Assembly (NCBI RefSeq): GCF_000306785.1
Contig: NC_017955.1
Coordinates: forward strand, 2,728,001 to 2,792,000
Length of the DNA stretch: 64,000 nucleotides
Source of the DNA: Modestobacter italicus
GTDB lineage: Bacteria > Actinomycetota > Actinomycetes > Mycobacteriales > Geodermatophilaceae
Direction: 5' to 3'
The notes under the pieces are model-generated. The model saw nothing but the letters and a program-made list of their open reading frames with translations. It did not search any database and was not told the DNA's origin. Shown here one piece after another: positions 1 to 8,868 of the stretch; position 1 is the stretch's first letter; each line of letters opens with the position of its first letter. The translations under genes and the position numbers were made by a program.

Positions 1-339
1 CGCGTCGGCCGGTTCGACCCAGGGGCCACCAGCCGCGCTCCAGCCCGCGGAGGTGGCGACGGCGAACTCCAGCCCGAGCTCCCGAGCCGTCGTGGTGGCC
101 AGCCGCACTGCCTCCTGCCACGCGGCCGAGCCGTGCTGCACCAGCTCCGGCACGACCTGCGGGGTGCCCATCCCGCCGTAGAACAGCTGCACACCGCGGA
201 CGCCGACCCGGTGCAGCCACTGCAGGTCCAGCACGATGCCCTCGGGGTCGACGTTGCCGTCCATCCAGTGCCACCAGGCCCGCGGCCGCGCGTCGTCCGG
301 CGGGTCGCAGAAGCCGCGCCAGAGGTCCTCGAGCGTCAT
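1..339 (-). CDS. GH106-like alpha-L-rhamnosidase, N-terminal fragment
   Basis: Only the first 113 codons lie in the window; the rest runs off the left edge. The N-terminus carries the pattern typical of GH106 enzymes: a Pro-Arg-x-Trp-Trp-His-Trp-Met-Asp-Gly-Asn segment near residues 18-29, followed by GI..DL.W..R.GV.G.Q. GH106 enzymes remove terminal L-rhamnose from plant glycosides and rhamnogalacturonan. There is no signal peptide, so it probably acts in the cytoplasm on imported substrate. Its ATG overlaps the TGA of the upstream gene by 4 bp (336-339), which marks it as the last visible gene of the long glycoside operon. Family assignment rests on the N-terminal motif only. Confidence 0.75.
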   Translation of the reverse strand, partial: MTLEDLWRGFCDPPDDARPRAWWHWMDGNVDPEGIVLDLQWLHRVGVRGVQLFYGGMGTPQVVPELVQHGSAAWQEAVRLATTTARELGLEFAVATSAGWSAAGGPWVEPADA

Positions 340-1187
340 GCCCGGCCCCGCTCGTGCGCCCGGAGCCGCGCCAGCAGGTCGCCGAACAGCAGCCGGGTGT
401 CGACGTCGGTGTAGACCCGCCGCTCGCCCCGGCCCCCCTCGGCGGTGCTGCTGGTCCACCGGCTGGACTCCACGGTCAGCGCGGTGACCAGCACCGGCGG
501 GCTGTCGCCGAGCGGCCAGTTCCCGCCGACGCGGATCCAGTCCGGCGGGTCGGTGAAGTGCTCCCACAGCCAGCGCCCGAGCGCACCGGTGGTGCCCAGG
601 TCGTGCTCCAGCTCGGCGACGGAGTACGCGCAGCGCCGGTAGGTCTCCACCGGGAACGACTGGACGTCGAGGTCTGCCTGGGCGAGCACGAAGGCGGCGG
701 CCTCGCGGTCGGTGTCCCGGTTGTACTCGAAGGCCCCGGCGTCCAGCGACCCGCCGATCCAGACCAGCGTCAGCCGCTCGGCGATGTCCGGTGCCTGCCG
801 CAGCGCCTGGGCGACGTTGGTGAGCGGTCCGCCGCAGACCAGGAACAGCGGCAGCTCGTCGTCCCGCCGGGCCTCGGCGGCGATCGCGTCGGCCGCCGCG
901 GAGCCGCTCGCGTCACCGAAGACCTCCTCGCTGCCGGCGTGCACCGGCGGCAGGTCGGCGCCGCCGACCGCGGCCAGCAGCTCGGTGGCGAGCGCCGCGC
1001 CGTCCGCCGCCCGGGGCAGCGGCCCCGGGAACCGCGGGTCGAGCCCCGAGCTGGTGACCGCCACGACCCGGTTGGCCGGCGACAGCAGGTGGTGGGCCAG
1101 CGCGACGAGCCCGTCCGGGTCGCCGGACCAGTCGTTGTCCAGCACCACCCGGCAGTGCTCGTGCACACGGAGGGCGGGTGTGCTCAT
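336..1187 (-). CDS. nucleoside hydrolase-like protein
   Basis: A 283-residue protein whose N-terminus contains VVLDNDWSGDPDGLVAL, a variant of the Asp-rich Ca-binding signature of inosine/uridine-preferring nucleoside hydrolases (D17, D19, D23, D25). The family cleaves N-glycosidic bonds of ribosides. Here the usual DTDPGxDD spacing is altered, so the substrate could be another glycoside, which its place in a glycoside operon would fit. The ATG at 1187 overlaps the stop of the upstream MFS gene (ATGA), and its own stop overlaps the rhamnosidase start, so translation is probably coupled. The reading frame stays open far upstream, but this start is fixed by the overlap. Confidence 0.8.
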   Translation of the reverse strand: MSTPALRVHEHCRVVLDNDWSGDPDGLVALAHHLLSPANRVVAVTSSGLDPRFPGPLPRAADGAALATELLAAVGGADLPPVHAGSEEVFGDASGSAAADAIAAEARRDDELPLFLVCGGPLTNVAQALRQAPDIAERLTLVWIGGSLDAGAFEYNRDTDREAAAFVLAQADLDVQSFPVETYRRCAYSVAELEHDLGTTGALGRWLWEHFTDPPDWIRVGGNWPLGDSPPVLVTALTVESSRWTSSTAEGGRGERRVYTDVDTRLLFGDLLARLRAHERGRA

Positions 1188-2617
1188 GACGTGGTCCTCT
1201 CCAGGACGACGGGCCGACGGGGCAGTCCCAGGCCGAGGACGGCGGCCAGCGCGACGAGCCCGGCGCCGACGAGGAGGGCGACGCCGTACCCGTGCGTCTG
1301 GGCGCCGTGCCCGCCCGCGGGATCGATCGCGGCCACGGCGGTGGCGACCGCCACCAGCGCGGCCAGCAGCACCGCGCCGCCGATCTGCCGGGATGCGTTG
1401 AGCAGCCCGGACGCCAGACCGGCGCGCTCGTCGCCGACCCCGCTCGTCGCCGCGATCGTCAGCGGCAGCCCGGACAGGCCGAAGCCGGCCATCGCCAGGG
1501 CGGACGGCACCAGGACCGGCAGCACGTAGCCGCCGGTCACGTCCAGCCGGGAGAGCCAGGCCAGCCCGACGACGGTCAGGGTCACGCCCGCGAAGTACAC
1601 CGTCCTGTCGGCGAGCCGGCGCAGCAGGCGCGGTGCCAGCCGGGCACCGAGGCTGATGCCCACCCCGGGGGGCAGCAGCATCAGCCCGGCGGCCAGCGGG
1701 CCGAGCCCGCGGACCTCCTGCAGGTACAGCGAGAGGAAGAAGAAGGTCGCCGGCAGCACCCCACCGGTCAGCAGGGAGATCGCGTCGGCGACCACGAGCG
1801 AGCGGACCCGGAACACCGACAGCGGCACCAGGGGCGCGGCGGCGCGCCGCTCGACGAGCACGAAGACGACGAGGGCGAGCACCGCGGCGCCGAGCAGGGT
1901 GACCGTCCGCGGGGCGCCCCAACCGTGCTCCTCGCCCGCGATGATGCCGGCGACCAGCCCGCCGGTGCCGAGCGTCACCGCGGCCGATCCGGGCAGGTCG
2001 AGCTGGCCGCGGACCGGCCGCCGCTCGCCCGGGGCCAGCGCCCAGACCGAGGCGGCCACCAGCACGATCCCGACCGGCACGTTCACGATCAGCACCCAGC
2101 GCCAGTTGAGCAGGCCGGTCAGCACGCCCCCGACGACACCGCCGAGGGCGCCGCCCAGACCGGCGACCGCGCTCCAGGTGCCCAGCGCCCGCGCCTTCTC
2201 CGCCGGCTCGCGGAACGTGGTGGTCAGCAGGCTGAGGGTCACCGGCGCCAGCACCGCGCCGCCGATGCCCTGCACGGCCCGCGCCGCGACCAGCTGCCAG
2301 CCGGCCTGCGCCAGCCCGCCGGCGAGGCTGGCGGCGGTGAACACCACCAGCCCGAACAGGAAGACGCGCCGGCGGCCCAGCAGGTCCGCGGCGCGACCAC
2401 CGAGCAGCAGGAAGCCGGCGAAGGTGAGGGTGTAGGCGTTCACCACCCACTGCAGGCCGCTCGCCGAGAGCCCGAGGTCGTCCCGGATCGCGGGCAGCGC
2501 CACCGTCACCACCGAGACGTCGAGCACGGTCATCAGCGCCACCGCGCAGGCGATGGCCAGCACGGCGGTCTGCTGACGGCTCCTCGTCCGCTGGCCGACC
2601 GCCTCCCGGGTGGTCAC
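1184..2617 (-). CDS. MFS transporter, DHA2 (14-TM) family
   Basis: A 477-residue membrane protein. The first helix region is followed by the motif-A-like RAADLLGRRR loop and repeated hydrophobic segments to the C-terminus, as in 14-helix drug:H+ antiporter 2 members. It starts with GTG (codons for VTTREAVGQ) which overlaps the upstream esterase stop (GTGA, 2614-2617). In this operon it may export a toxic aglycone or move sugars; DHA2 members are usually exporters, so aglycone efflux is my preferred inference. Substrate is not readable from sequence. Confidence 0.85.
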   Translation of the reverse strand: MTTREAVGQRTRSRQQTAVLAIACAVALMTVLDVSVVTVALPAIRDDLGLSASGLQWVVNAYTLTFAGFLLLGGRAADLLGRRRVFLFGLVVFTAASLAGGLAQAGWQLVAARAVQGIGGAVLAPVTLSLLTTTFREPAEKARALGTWSAVAGLGGALGGVVGGVLTGLLNWRWVLIVNVPVGIVLVAASVWALAPGERRPVRGQLDLPGSAAVTLGTGGLVAGIIAGEEHGWGAPRTVTLLGAAVLALVVFVLVERRAAAPLVPLSVFRVRSLVVADAISLLTGGVLPATFFFLSLYLQEVRGLGPLAAGLMLLPPGVGISLGARLAPRLLRRLADRTVYFAGVTLTVVGLAWLSRLDVTGGYVLPVLVPSALAMAGFGLSGLPLTIAATSGVGDERAGLASGLLNASRQIGGAVLLAALVAVATAVAAIDPAGGHGAQTHGYGVALLVGAGLVALAAVLGLGLPRRPVVLERTTS

Positions 2618-3531
2618 CGCACCCTCGGGTGCAGGGCGGCGGCGAGGAAGCCGACCGCGCAGCGGACGACCGCGTCGGCCTCGGGGTACCCGTCCCAGCC
2701 GTGGGTCGCGCCGGGCACCGGCTCGAGCCGGACGTCGGCGCCGACGGCCCGCAGCGCCTCGGCGAGCTGCTCGCTCTGCGCGTAGGGGACGACGTGGTCG
2801 GCGGTGCCGTGCTGGAGCAGGAACGGCGGCGCGCCCGCGTGCGCGTGCGCCACCGGGCTGACCGCCGCGCGTGTCGCGGCGTCCACGCCGTCCAGGAGCA
2901 CGTCCAGCGGCGGCACCAGCGCCTCGGCCGGGAGCACCGCGGCCACCTCCGGCGGCAGCCGGAACTCCGGCATCGTCTCGGCGGACGAGACGCCGTACCA
3001 GTCGACGACGACGTCGACGCCGCTGGAGGGACCGACCACGCCGACCTCGCCCTCCAGCTCCGGGCGGTCGGCGGTCAGCCCGACCAGCGCGGCGAGGTGA
3101 CCGCCGGCCGACTCGCCGGCGATCCCGACCCGGCCGGCGTCCAGCCCGAGCTCGTCGGCGTGCTGGCGGAGCCAGCGGACCGCCGCCTTCGCGTCGTGCA
3201 GCTGGGCGGGGAACGGCGCCTCGCGGGCGTGCCGGTACTCGATGGTCGCCACCGCCAGGCCGGCGGCGAGCAGCTCCTCGAACAGCTGGCCGGGGCGCAG
3301 GCCGGGCGGCAGCAGCCGCCGGTTGCCCGCCATCCACGCCCCGCCGTGCACCCACACCACGACCGGTGCCGGGGCGGCCGGGGGCACCCACAGGTCCAGC
3401 TCCAGCACCCGGTAGCCGGGCACCGCCGCGTACACCGCGTCCCGGTGGTGCCGGACGCCGTCGGCGCGGCGGGTCGGCTCGGGCGGTGGCAGGTAGCGGG
3501 CCGCCATGTCGTTCGGGACCGTCCCGGTCAC
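2614..3531 (-). CDS. alpha/beta-hydrolase, acetyl-esterase type
   Basis: A 305-residue cytoplasmic hydrolase with the oxyanion-hole motif HGGAW (near residue 63), the nucleophile elbow GESAGG, and a C-terminal ATHGW segment that supplies the catalytic His; an Asp lies in the GTADHVVP segment. This is the HSL/BD-FAE-like esterase arrangement. In a glycoside operon a likely role is removal of acetyl or other acyl groups from the sugar before glycosidases act (inference). It is joined to both neighbours by 4-bp start/stop overlaps. Confidence 0.85.
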   Translation of the reverse strand: MTGTVPNDMAARYLPPPEPTRRADGVRHHRDAVYAAVPGYRVLELDLWVPPAAPAPVVVWVHGGAWMAGNRRLLPPGLRPGQLFEELLAAGLAVATIEYRHAREAPFPAQLHDAKAAVRWLRQHADELGLDAGRVGIAGESAGGHLAALVGLTADRPELEGEVGVVGPSSGVDVVVDWYGVSSAETMPEFRLPPEVAAVLPAEALVPPLDVLLDGVDAATRAAVSPVAHAHAGAPPFLLQHGTADHVVPYAQSEQLAEALRAVGADVRLEPVPGATHGWDGYPEADAVVRCAVGFLAAALHPRVR

Positions 3532-4412
3532 GTGTCGGTGCTCCTCAGGTGTCGTTCGGCGGCGGTCAGCAGGCGTTGCAGCTCCACCCCGCGGCGCACG
3601 TCGGCGGCCGGGGGCACGCCCCGCGCGACGGCCTCGGCGAAGGTGGTGGCGATCCGGCGGCGGACGGCGGCCGGGTCCTCAGCGCCGGGGTCGGCCAGGA
3701 CCACGCGGCCGGCGTCGGTGACCGCCTCGCAGCGCAGCGGCCCGCGGGCGCCGGGTGTCGCGATGGACACCGTGGCGTGGCTGACGGCGCCGAACTCGTG
3801 CTCCAGGGTCACCGTCGTCACGGCGCCGACCCGGTGGGCGTGCACCACCGTCGCCGGTCCCGCGACGAGCTCCAGCAGGTCGAGCACGTGCGGGCCCACG
3901 TCGTGCAGGGCCTGGTCGGGACGGCGCCAGGGCGCAGCGAAGGGGGACCCCGGCAGCGCCTGGCTGCCGATGAACTCCGCGGTGAGCACCCGGGGCACCG
4001 CGGTGCTCAGCTCGGCCGCGAAGGCCGAGACCGCCTCGGTCCAGCGGTTGGTCAGCACCAGCTGGGTCACCACGCCCGCGGCCTGCGCCGCCGCCGCGAT
4101 CCGCTCCGCCCCCTCGACGGTGGCGGCCAGCGGCTTCTCCAGCAGCAGGTGCCGCCCCGCGGCGGCGGCCACCGGGGCCAGCTCCGCCTGGACGTCCGGC
4201 GGGACGGCGAACGCCACGGCGTCGCAGGCGCCCAGCAGCTCCTCGTAGGAGGCGGCGGCGGGCGCACCGAGCCGCTGACCCAGGTCCGCGGCGGCCGCGG
4301 GGCGGCGCGCCCACACCGCGGCGAGCGTCGTCCCGGGACCCGCGGCCAGCATCGGGCCCGTGGACATCCCCGCCCACGGGCCCGCGCCGACCAGCCCGAC
4401 CCGCAGCGTCAC
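3528..4412 (-). CDS. Gfo/Idh/MocA family oxidoreductase (downstream copy)
   Basis: A 294-residue NAD(P)-dependent sugar oxidoreductase. The N-terminal Rossmann motif is VGLVGAGPWAGM, and the family Glu-Lys-Pro signature appears as LLEKPLAA, whose Lys is catalytic in related enzymes. The C-terminal domain is the usual Gfo/Idh/MocA beta-sheet region. It shares only the fold with the second family member at 10443-11519, so the two probably handle different steps, for example reduction or oxidation of a 3-keto sugar. The stop overlaps the esterase ATG; 19 bp separate it from the GH43 gene. Confidence 0.85.
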   Translation of the reverse strand: MTLRVGLVGAGPWAGMSTGPMLAAGPGTTLAAVWARRPAAAADLGQRLGAPAAASYEELLGACDAVAFAVPPDVQAELAPVAAAAGRHLLLEKPLAATVEGAERIAAAAQAAGVVTQLVLTNRWTEAVSAFAAELSTAVPRVLTAEFIGSQALPGSPFAAPWRRPDQALHDVGPHVLDLLELVAGPATVVHAHRVGAVTTVTLEHEFGAVSHATVSIATPGARGPLRCEAVTDAGRVVLADPGAEDPAAVRRRIATTFAEAVARGVPPAADVRRGVELQRLLTAAERHLRSTDT

Positions 4413-4431
4413 GGCCGGCGTCCCTCGGGCG

Positions 4432-5931
4432 TCACGATGCCCAGGGCTGCGGGTCGGCCGCGCCGCCGCCGACGACGGCCGGGTCGTCGGCGCCGAGGTA
4501 GCTGAACGACCGGACCAGCACGCTGCCGGAGCTGCTGACGACGCCGGCCATCCGGCCGGTCATGCCGCCGGCGACCTCGGTGGACAGGTACCGGCCGTCG
4601 ACCTCGCCGAGCGCGGTGAACCCGCCGTCGACCACGACGCCGGCGACCACGCGGTCCGGGCCGCGGGCGGTGGAGAACTCATGCCCCTGCGAGGGCAGCG
4701 CCCGCAGCTCGAGCTCGGCCTCACCCGTCAGCTCGGCCCGCCCCAGCTCGTGCCGGACGTCGCCGACGGCCCAGACCGCCCGCACGGTGCCGTCGGAGAC
4801 CTCGAGGTCCAGGGCGTGCCGCGGGTCGATGCGCAGCGACAGCCCGCCGGTGCCGGTGACCGCCAGCCGGGCGCGGACCACGGCGAACAGGTGCTCCTGC
4901 CGGCGGCCGACGAAGACGGGTCCGTCGCCGGAGGCGGTGAGCCGCCAGCCGCCGTCCTCGCCGGTGACGACCTCGCCGAGGTGGCAGGAGGCCCCCACCC
5001 AGGAGACGGGCAGGTCGCTGCCCTCGACCGTCTCGACGACGGCGCCGGTGCCGGCCGCCGGCTCGACGTGCCCGGTGAGCACCGGCCAGCCGTCGGTCCA
5101 GGTGACCTCGTCGGCGAAGGTCTCCCGGCCGAGCACGTGCCACTCCGGGCTGGAGCCGCGGGCGCGGACGCCGTGGTAGACGATCGCCCAGCTGCCGTCG
5201 GGACGCTGGACCAGGTCGGCGTGGCCGGTGTTCTGGACCGGCGAGTCCGTCCCCCGGGAGGTGAGCAGCGGGTTGGCCGGGTCGCCCTCGAACGGGCCGT
5301 GCGGGGTCCGGCTGCGGGCGATGGTCACGGCGTGCCCGCGCTCGGTGCCGCCCTCGGCGATGAGCAGGTACCACCACTCGCCGATCCGGTACAGGTGCGG
5401 GCCCTCGGGGAACTTGCCGCCGGTGCCGTTCCAGATCTGCCGCCGCTCGGTGAGCACCTCGCCGGTGAGCGGGTCGATCGCCGACTGCACGATGCCCTCG
5501 CCGCCGTGCGGGCCGAAGCCGGCGTAGGTCATCAGGCAGGTGCCCTCGTCGTCCCAGGCGAGGTCGGGGTCGATGCCGATCGCCGAGGGGATGCGCACCG
5601 GCTCCGACCACGGGCCGGCCGGGTCCTCGGCGTGCACCAGCAGCTGGCCGCCGTCGTCGGACCAGTTCGTGGTGATCATCCAGAACCGGCCGTCGTGGTG
5701 GCGCAGCGTCGGGGCGAAGATGCCGCCGGACGGGCCGGCCTTGGAGACGTCGAGCTGGGACGGGCGGTCCAGCACGTTGCCGATCTGCTCCCACGACCGC
5801 AGGTCGGTCGAGGAGAACAGCGGCACGCCCGGGGCGTACTCGAAGCTCGACGTCGCCAGCAGGTAGGTCTCCCCCACCCGGCAGGTCGACGGGTCGGGGT
5901 GGAACCCCGGGAGGACGGGACGCTGGGTCAT
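4432..5931 (-). CDS. glycoside hydrolase family 43-like enzyme
   Basis: A 499-residue protein with the three GH43 carboxylates in order: general base D13 in PGFHPDPS, pKa-modulating D121 in GIDPDLAW, and general acid E176 in KFPEGPHL. The N-terminal 300 residues form the five-blade propeller; the rest resembles the beta-sandwich attached to GH43 beta-xylosidases. Such enzymes release xylose or arabinose from plant glycosides and xylan fragments. No signal peptide is present, so action on imported oligosaccharides or glycosides is expected. The ATG at 5931 overlaps the stop of the GH35-like gene. Confidence 0.9.
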   Translation of the reverse strand: MTQRPVLPGFHPDPSTCRVGETYLLATSSFEYAPGVPLFSSTDLRSWEQIGNVLDRPSQLDVSKAGPSGGIFAPTLRHHDGRFWMITTNWSDDGGQLLVHAEDPAGPWSEPVRIPSAIGIDPDLAWDDEGTCLMTYAGFGPHGGEGIVQSAIDPLTGEVLTERRQIWNGTGGKFPEGPHLYRIGEWWYLLIAEGGTERGHAVTIARSRTPHGPFEGDPANPLLTSRGTDSPVQNTGHADLVQRPDGSWAIVYHGVRARGSSPEWHVLGRETFADEVTWTDGWPVLTGHVEPAAGTGAVVETVEGSDLPVSWVGASCHLGEVVTGEDGGWRLTASGDGPVFVGRRQEHLFAVVRARLAVTGTGGLSLRIDPRHALDLEVSDGTVRAVWAVGDVRHELGRAELTGEAELELRALPSQGHEFSTARGPDRVVAGVVVDGGFTALGEVDGRYLSTEVAGGMTGRMAGVVSSSGSVLVRSFSYLGADDPAVVGGGAADPQPWAS

Positions 5932-7574
5932 GGTCGGCCTCCGAGAGGGGTGCGCAGCAGGGTGATCCGGGCCGCGCCGAGGTCCCCGAGGGGGATGACG
6001 TGCAGCCGTTCGTCGCCGTTGAGCAGCCGGCCGTCGTACCAGCGGCCGGCGTCGAAGCGGAGCTCCTGGACCTGGTCGACCTCGACGGTCTCTCCCGGCG
6101 TGGAGAAGTCGACGGAGACGCCCTGGCCGACGAGCAGGAAGGTGTCCTCCCCCTCGGCCAGCAGGAGCCCGAACGGCCGGGTGTCCGCCGGCGCCGGCGG
6201 CCCCTCCGCGCCCTCGGTCTCGCTCGGCGGGGGCGGCGGGGGCGGCGGCGGCTGGACCCCGGCGTCGAGCAGCATGCGCCCGAGCAGCTCCCAGGAGCCC
6301 CGGGCGGTCACCTCGAGCCCGCCGAGCCGGAACGTCGACTCCGGGGTCTCCTCGTCGAGCAGGATGCCCTCGATCCGGCCCTCGGCCTGGGCCGCGGCGA
6401 TGGCCGGGGCCAGCGGGCGGAGGAGGGCGTAGGCGCGGGCGAGCTGGCTGCCGGTGCGGCCGTCCTCGATGCCGAAGACCGAGAAGCCGAGGGCCCGGTG
6501 GTGCCCGAGGGCCCAGAACAGGCTGCCGGTCCGGAACCGGGTCTCCGGGATGAACAGCGGGTTGTCCGGGCGGTCGTAGTCCGCCATCGCGGCCTGCGCG
6601 TCGTCGACGTAGACGTCCGGCGCGAGCAGGTCCAGCGACGGGGCGGCCGCCTTCCAGACGTCGAGCACCCGCGAGGTGGGCCCGCCGCTGGGGTACTCCC
6701 CCGCCCGGGACTGGCCCGGCTGCGGCCCGAGCCAGGCGTTGACGTACATCGGCAGCGGGGTGACGGCCTTGCCTGCCGCGGCCAGCTCCTCGACGTGCCG
6801 GGCGAACGCCCAGGCCATGAAGACCTCCTCGGCCTCCCAGCCGGCGCCGAACACCTCCGCCCACGTACCGGCGGTGCGCCGCCCGTTCCGCTGCCACAGC
6901 TCCGCGAGCTCCGGCCGCAGCGAGTCGGCGTGCCCGGCCAGGTGGGTCAGCAGCTCGGCCGGCACCTGCTGCGCCCAGGCCTCGTCGGCCGCGGGCGAGC
7001 GGTCCCGGCTGTCGCCGAGGAGCCCGATCTCGTTCTCCACCTGCACCATGACGACCACGTGCTCGGGGTCGGCCTCCGCCAGGTGGCGCACCAGGGCCAC
7101 GAAGGCCGCCCGGTCGGCGGCCAGCAGCTCGGGTGAGAAGACCGACAGCACCGGCTTGGGCATCGCCCCGGGGTAGCTGAACACCTGGTGCATGCCAGGG
7201 TCGACCACCGCCCGGGGGAACCGCCGGGAATCCGCCCGCACCCACCGCGGGGCGTAGGTCGACGCGGCGTTCTTGAACGCGCCGAACCAGATGAGCACCA
7301 GGTGCAGGCCGCGGTCCCGCGCGGCGGCGAGCTGCGCGTCGACGGTGGAGAAGTCGAAGGTCCCCTCCACCGGTTCGACCTGCGCCCAGCCGGCGCTGCC
7401 GATCACCGTGCCGGCGTGCAGGTCCGCGACGTGGTCGACCACCCGGCGCAGGTGCTCGGGGTCCGAGGCCGCCGAGTTGTGCAGCTGGCCCCCGAGCAGC
7501 AGCGTCGGCTCGCCGTCCACGACGAGCTGCGCCCCGCCGTCCGTGGCCCGCAGGAAGGGCACCGGCCGGGTCAC
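5928..7574 (-). CDS. GH35-like beta-galactosidase with DUF5597-type C-terminus
   Basis: A 548-residue TIM-barrel glycosidase. The predicted acid/base is E182 in QVENEIG and the nucleophile E344 in LFIPETRF, the pattern of GH35/GH42-like beta-galactosidases with a DUF5597 tail. After the barrel a run of about nine prolines (coded around 6226-6252) and an acidic linker precede a small C-terminal beta domain, suggesting a flexible tether. It starts with GTG at 7574, overlapping the upstream stop, and lacks a signal peptide. Likely role is removal of beta-galactosyl or related sugars from glycosides inside the cell. Confidence 0.85.
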   Translation of the reverse strand: MTRPVPFLRATDGGAQLVVDGEPTLLLGGQLHNSAASDPEHLRRVVDHVADLHAGTVIGSAGWAQVEPVEGTFDFSTVDAQLAAARDRGLHLVLIWFGAFKNAASTYAPRWVRADSRRFPRAVVDPGMHQVFSYPGAMPKPVLSVFSPELLAADRAAFVALVRHLAEADPEHVVVMVQVENEIGLLGDSRDRSPAADEAWAQQVPAELLTHLAGHADSLRPELAELWQRNGRRTAGTWAEVFGAGWEAEEVFMAWAFARHVEELAAAGKAVTPLPMYVNAWLGPQPGQSRAGEYPSGGPTSRVLDVWKAAAPSLDLLAPDVYVDDAQAAMADYDRPDNPLFIPETRFRTGSLFWALGHHRALGFSVFGIEDGRTGSQLARAYALLRPLAPAIAAAQAEGRIEGILLDEETPESTFRLGGLEVTARGSWELLGRMLLDAGVQPPPPPPPPPSETEGAEGPPAPADTRPFGLLLAEGEDTFLLVGQGVSVDFSTPGETVEVDQVQELRFDAGRWYDGRLLNGDERLHVIPLGDLGAARITLLRTPLGGRP

Positions 7575-8866
7575 CGCCGGGCCGCGAGGGAGCGGAGCAG
7601 GGCGTGCTGGCGGCGGACCTGGTCGCGGCCGCGGCCGGGCTCGCGGCGGCCCTCGTACTCGCTGGACAGCCAGCCCGACCAGCCGGCGTCGGTCAGGGTG
7701 GGGATGATCTCTCCCCACGGGACGTGCAGGTCATGCAGGTCGTCGTCCACCTGGGCGAACTTGGCCTGAATGAAGTGCACGTGCGGGAGGACCTCGACCA
7801 GGTCGGCCATCGGCACGGCCAGCGGCCGCAGGTGCTCGGGCACCTCGTCGCCGTCGCCGGACTCGATCTCCTCGGACATCTCCAGCACCGGGGCGGTGTT
7901 GAAGATGCCGGTGTCGATGAGCAGCTTGAAGTGCTCGGTGCCGGTCTTCTCGATGAAGTCGACGTAGCCCTGGGTCACCGGGTGCCGGATCGGCGTCGGC
8001 GCGTGGATCTCCGGGCAGATGACGACGTCGAGCTCGGTGGCGAGGTCCAGCGAGCGCTCGACCACGCCCTGCCAGATCGGGTGCGGGTCCAGGTCCCAGC
8101 TGGTGACGCCGAACTTCGGGCGCACCGAGGTGAAGCCGAGCTCCTTCGCCAGCCGCAGGTCCAGCTGCAGCTGCTCGGCGCCCTCCTCGACGGTCAGGTC
8201 GCGGTCGCGCCAGCGGGTGGTGTCCACCCACGACCCGTAGTTGGTCGCGGTGAGCCCGTACCGCTCGAGCAGCCCGTGCCACTCGTCGATCCACGCCGAG
8301 GACGGCGACGGGTAGTTCGGCACGTTGCCCTCGCCGAGGATCTCGATGCCGGTGGCGCCCAGGTCGGCGATGTCGGCGAACACGTCCTCCAGCGTCATCG
8401 AGGTGTAGACGTCCTGGGTGTAGCTGTAGGTCGAGACGCCGTAGCGCAGGCCGCCGTCCGGGGCCGGCGGCACGAGCACCGGGCTGGCCGAGGCGGTGAA
8501 CGGGGTCCGGGAGACCATCGGCGGGAAGTAGGACCGCCGCAGGTGCACGACCACCTCGAGGGTGTGCACGCCGACCGCCAGCCCACCGGGCCTGGGCACG
8601 GTGATGGTGGCCGGCTCGTCGAGCTGCCAGCGGACGTCGGTGGAGGCGCGCAGCTCGTCGAGGGTGGACGTGCGGCCCTGCAGGGTCCACAGCGGCACGT
8701 GCTCGGGGACCCGCTCGCCGTCGATGACGACGTCGATGCCGTCGAGCAGGCTGGCGGCCACCCCGCGGTAGTTGGGGTTGCGCAGCTGGAACTGGAAGCC
8801 GGTGACCCGGCCGTCCTGCGCCACGTTGCGGAAACCGCGCCCCTGGATGACGGCGACGTCGAGCAT
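7571..8866 (-). CDS. fused C-glycoside deglycosidase (beta domain + alpha TIM barrel)
   Basis: A 431-residue two-domain protein. Residues 1-125 match the small beta-sandwich subunit of C-glycoside deglycosidases (DUF6379, CarC/DgpB type), including GFQFQLRNPNYRG and ITVPRPGGL. A Pro/Ala linker (126-139) leads to a sugar-phosphate-isomerase-like TIM barrel (140-431), the CarB/DgpC type. Predicted metal ligands are E286 in CPEIHAP, D318 in LLIDTG, H364 in HVHFIQ and E403 in SEYEG. Characterised enzymes act on 3-oxo-glycosides, cleaving C-C or O-glycosidic bonds by elimination. The upstream GMC oxidase would supply the 3-oxo substrate. Strong ribosome site GAGGAG precedes the ATG, only 2 bp after the oxidase stop. 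Confidence 0.85.
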   Translation of the reverse strand: MLDVAVIQGRGFRNVAQDGRVTGFQFQLRNPNYRGVAASLLDGIDVVIDGERVPEHVPLWTLQGRTSTLDELRASTDVRWQLDEPATITVPRPGGLAVGVHTLEVVVHLRRSYFPPMVSRTPFTASASPVLVPPAPDGGLRYGVSTYSYTQDVYTSMTLEDVFADIADLGATGIEILGEGNVPNYPSPSSAWIDEWHGLLERYGLTATNYGSWVDTTRWRDRDLTVEEGAEQLQLDLRLAKELGFTSVRPKFGVTSWDLDPHPIWQGVVERSLDLATELDVVICPEIHAPTPIRHPVTQGYVDFIEKTGTEHFKLLIDTGIFNTAPVLEMSEEIESGDGDEVPEHLRPLAVPMADLVEVLPHVHFIQAKFAQVDDDLHDLHVPWGEIIPTLTDAGWSGWLSSEYEGRREPGRGRDQVRRQHALLRSLAARR

Positions 8867-8868
8867 GG

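Noticed and set aside
2629..6432. Long plus-strand frames opposite the glycoside operon
   Set aside because: They translate to low-complexity sequence without family motifs, while the minus strand carries clear enzymes joined by start/stop overlaps.
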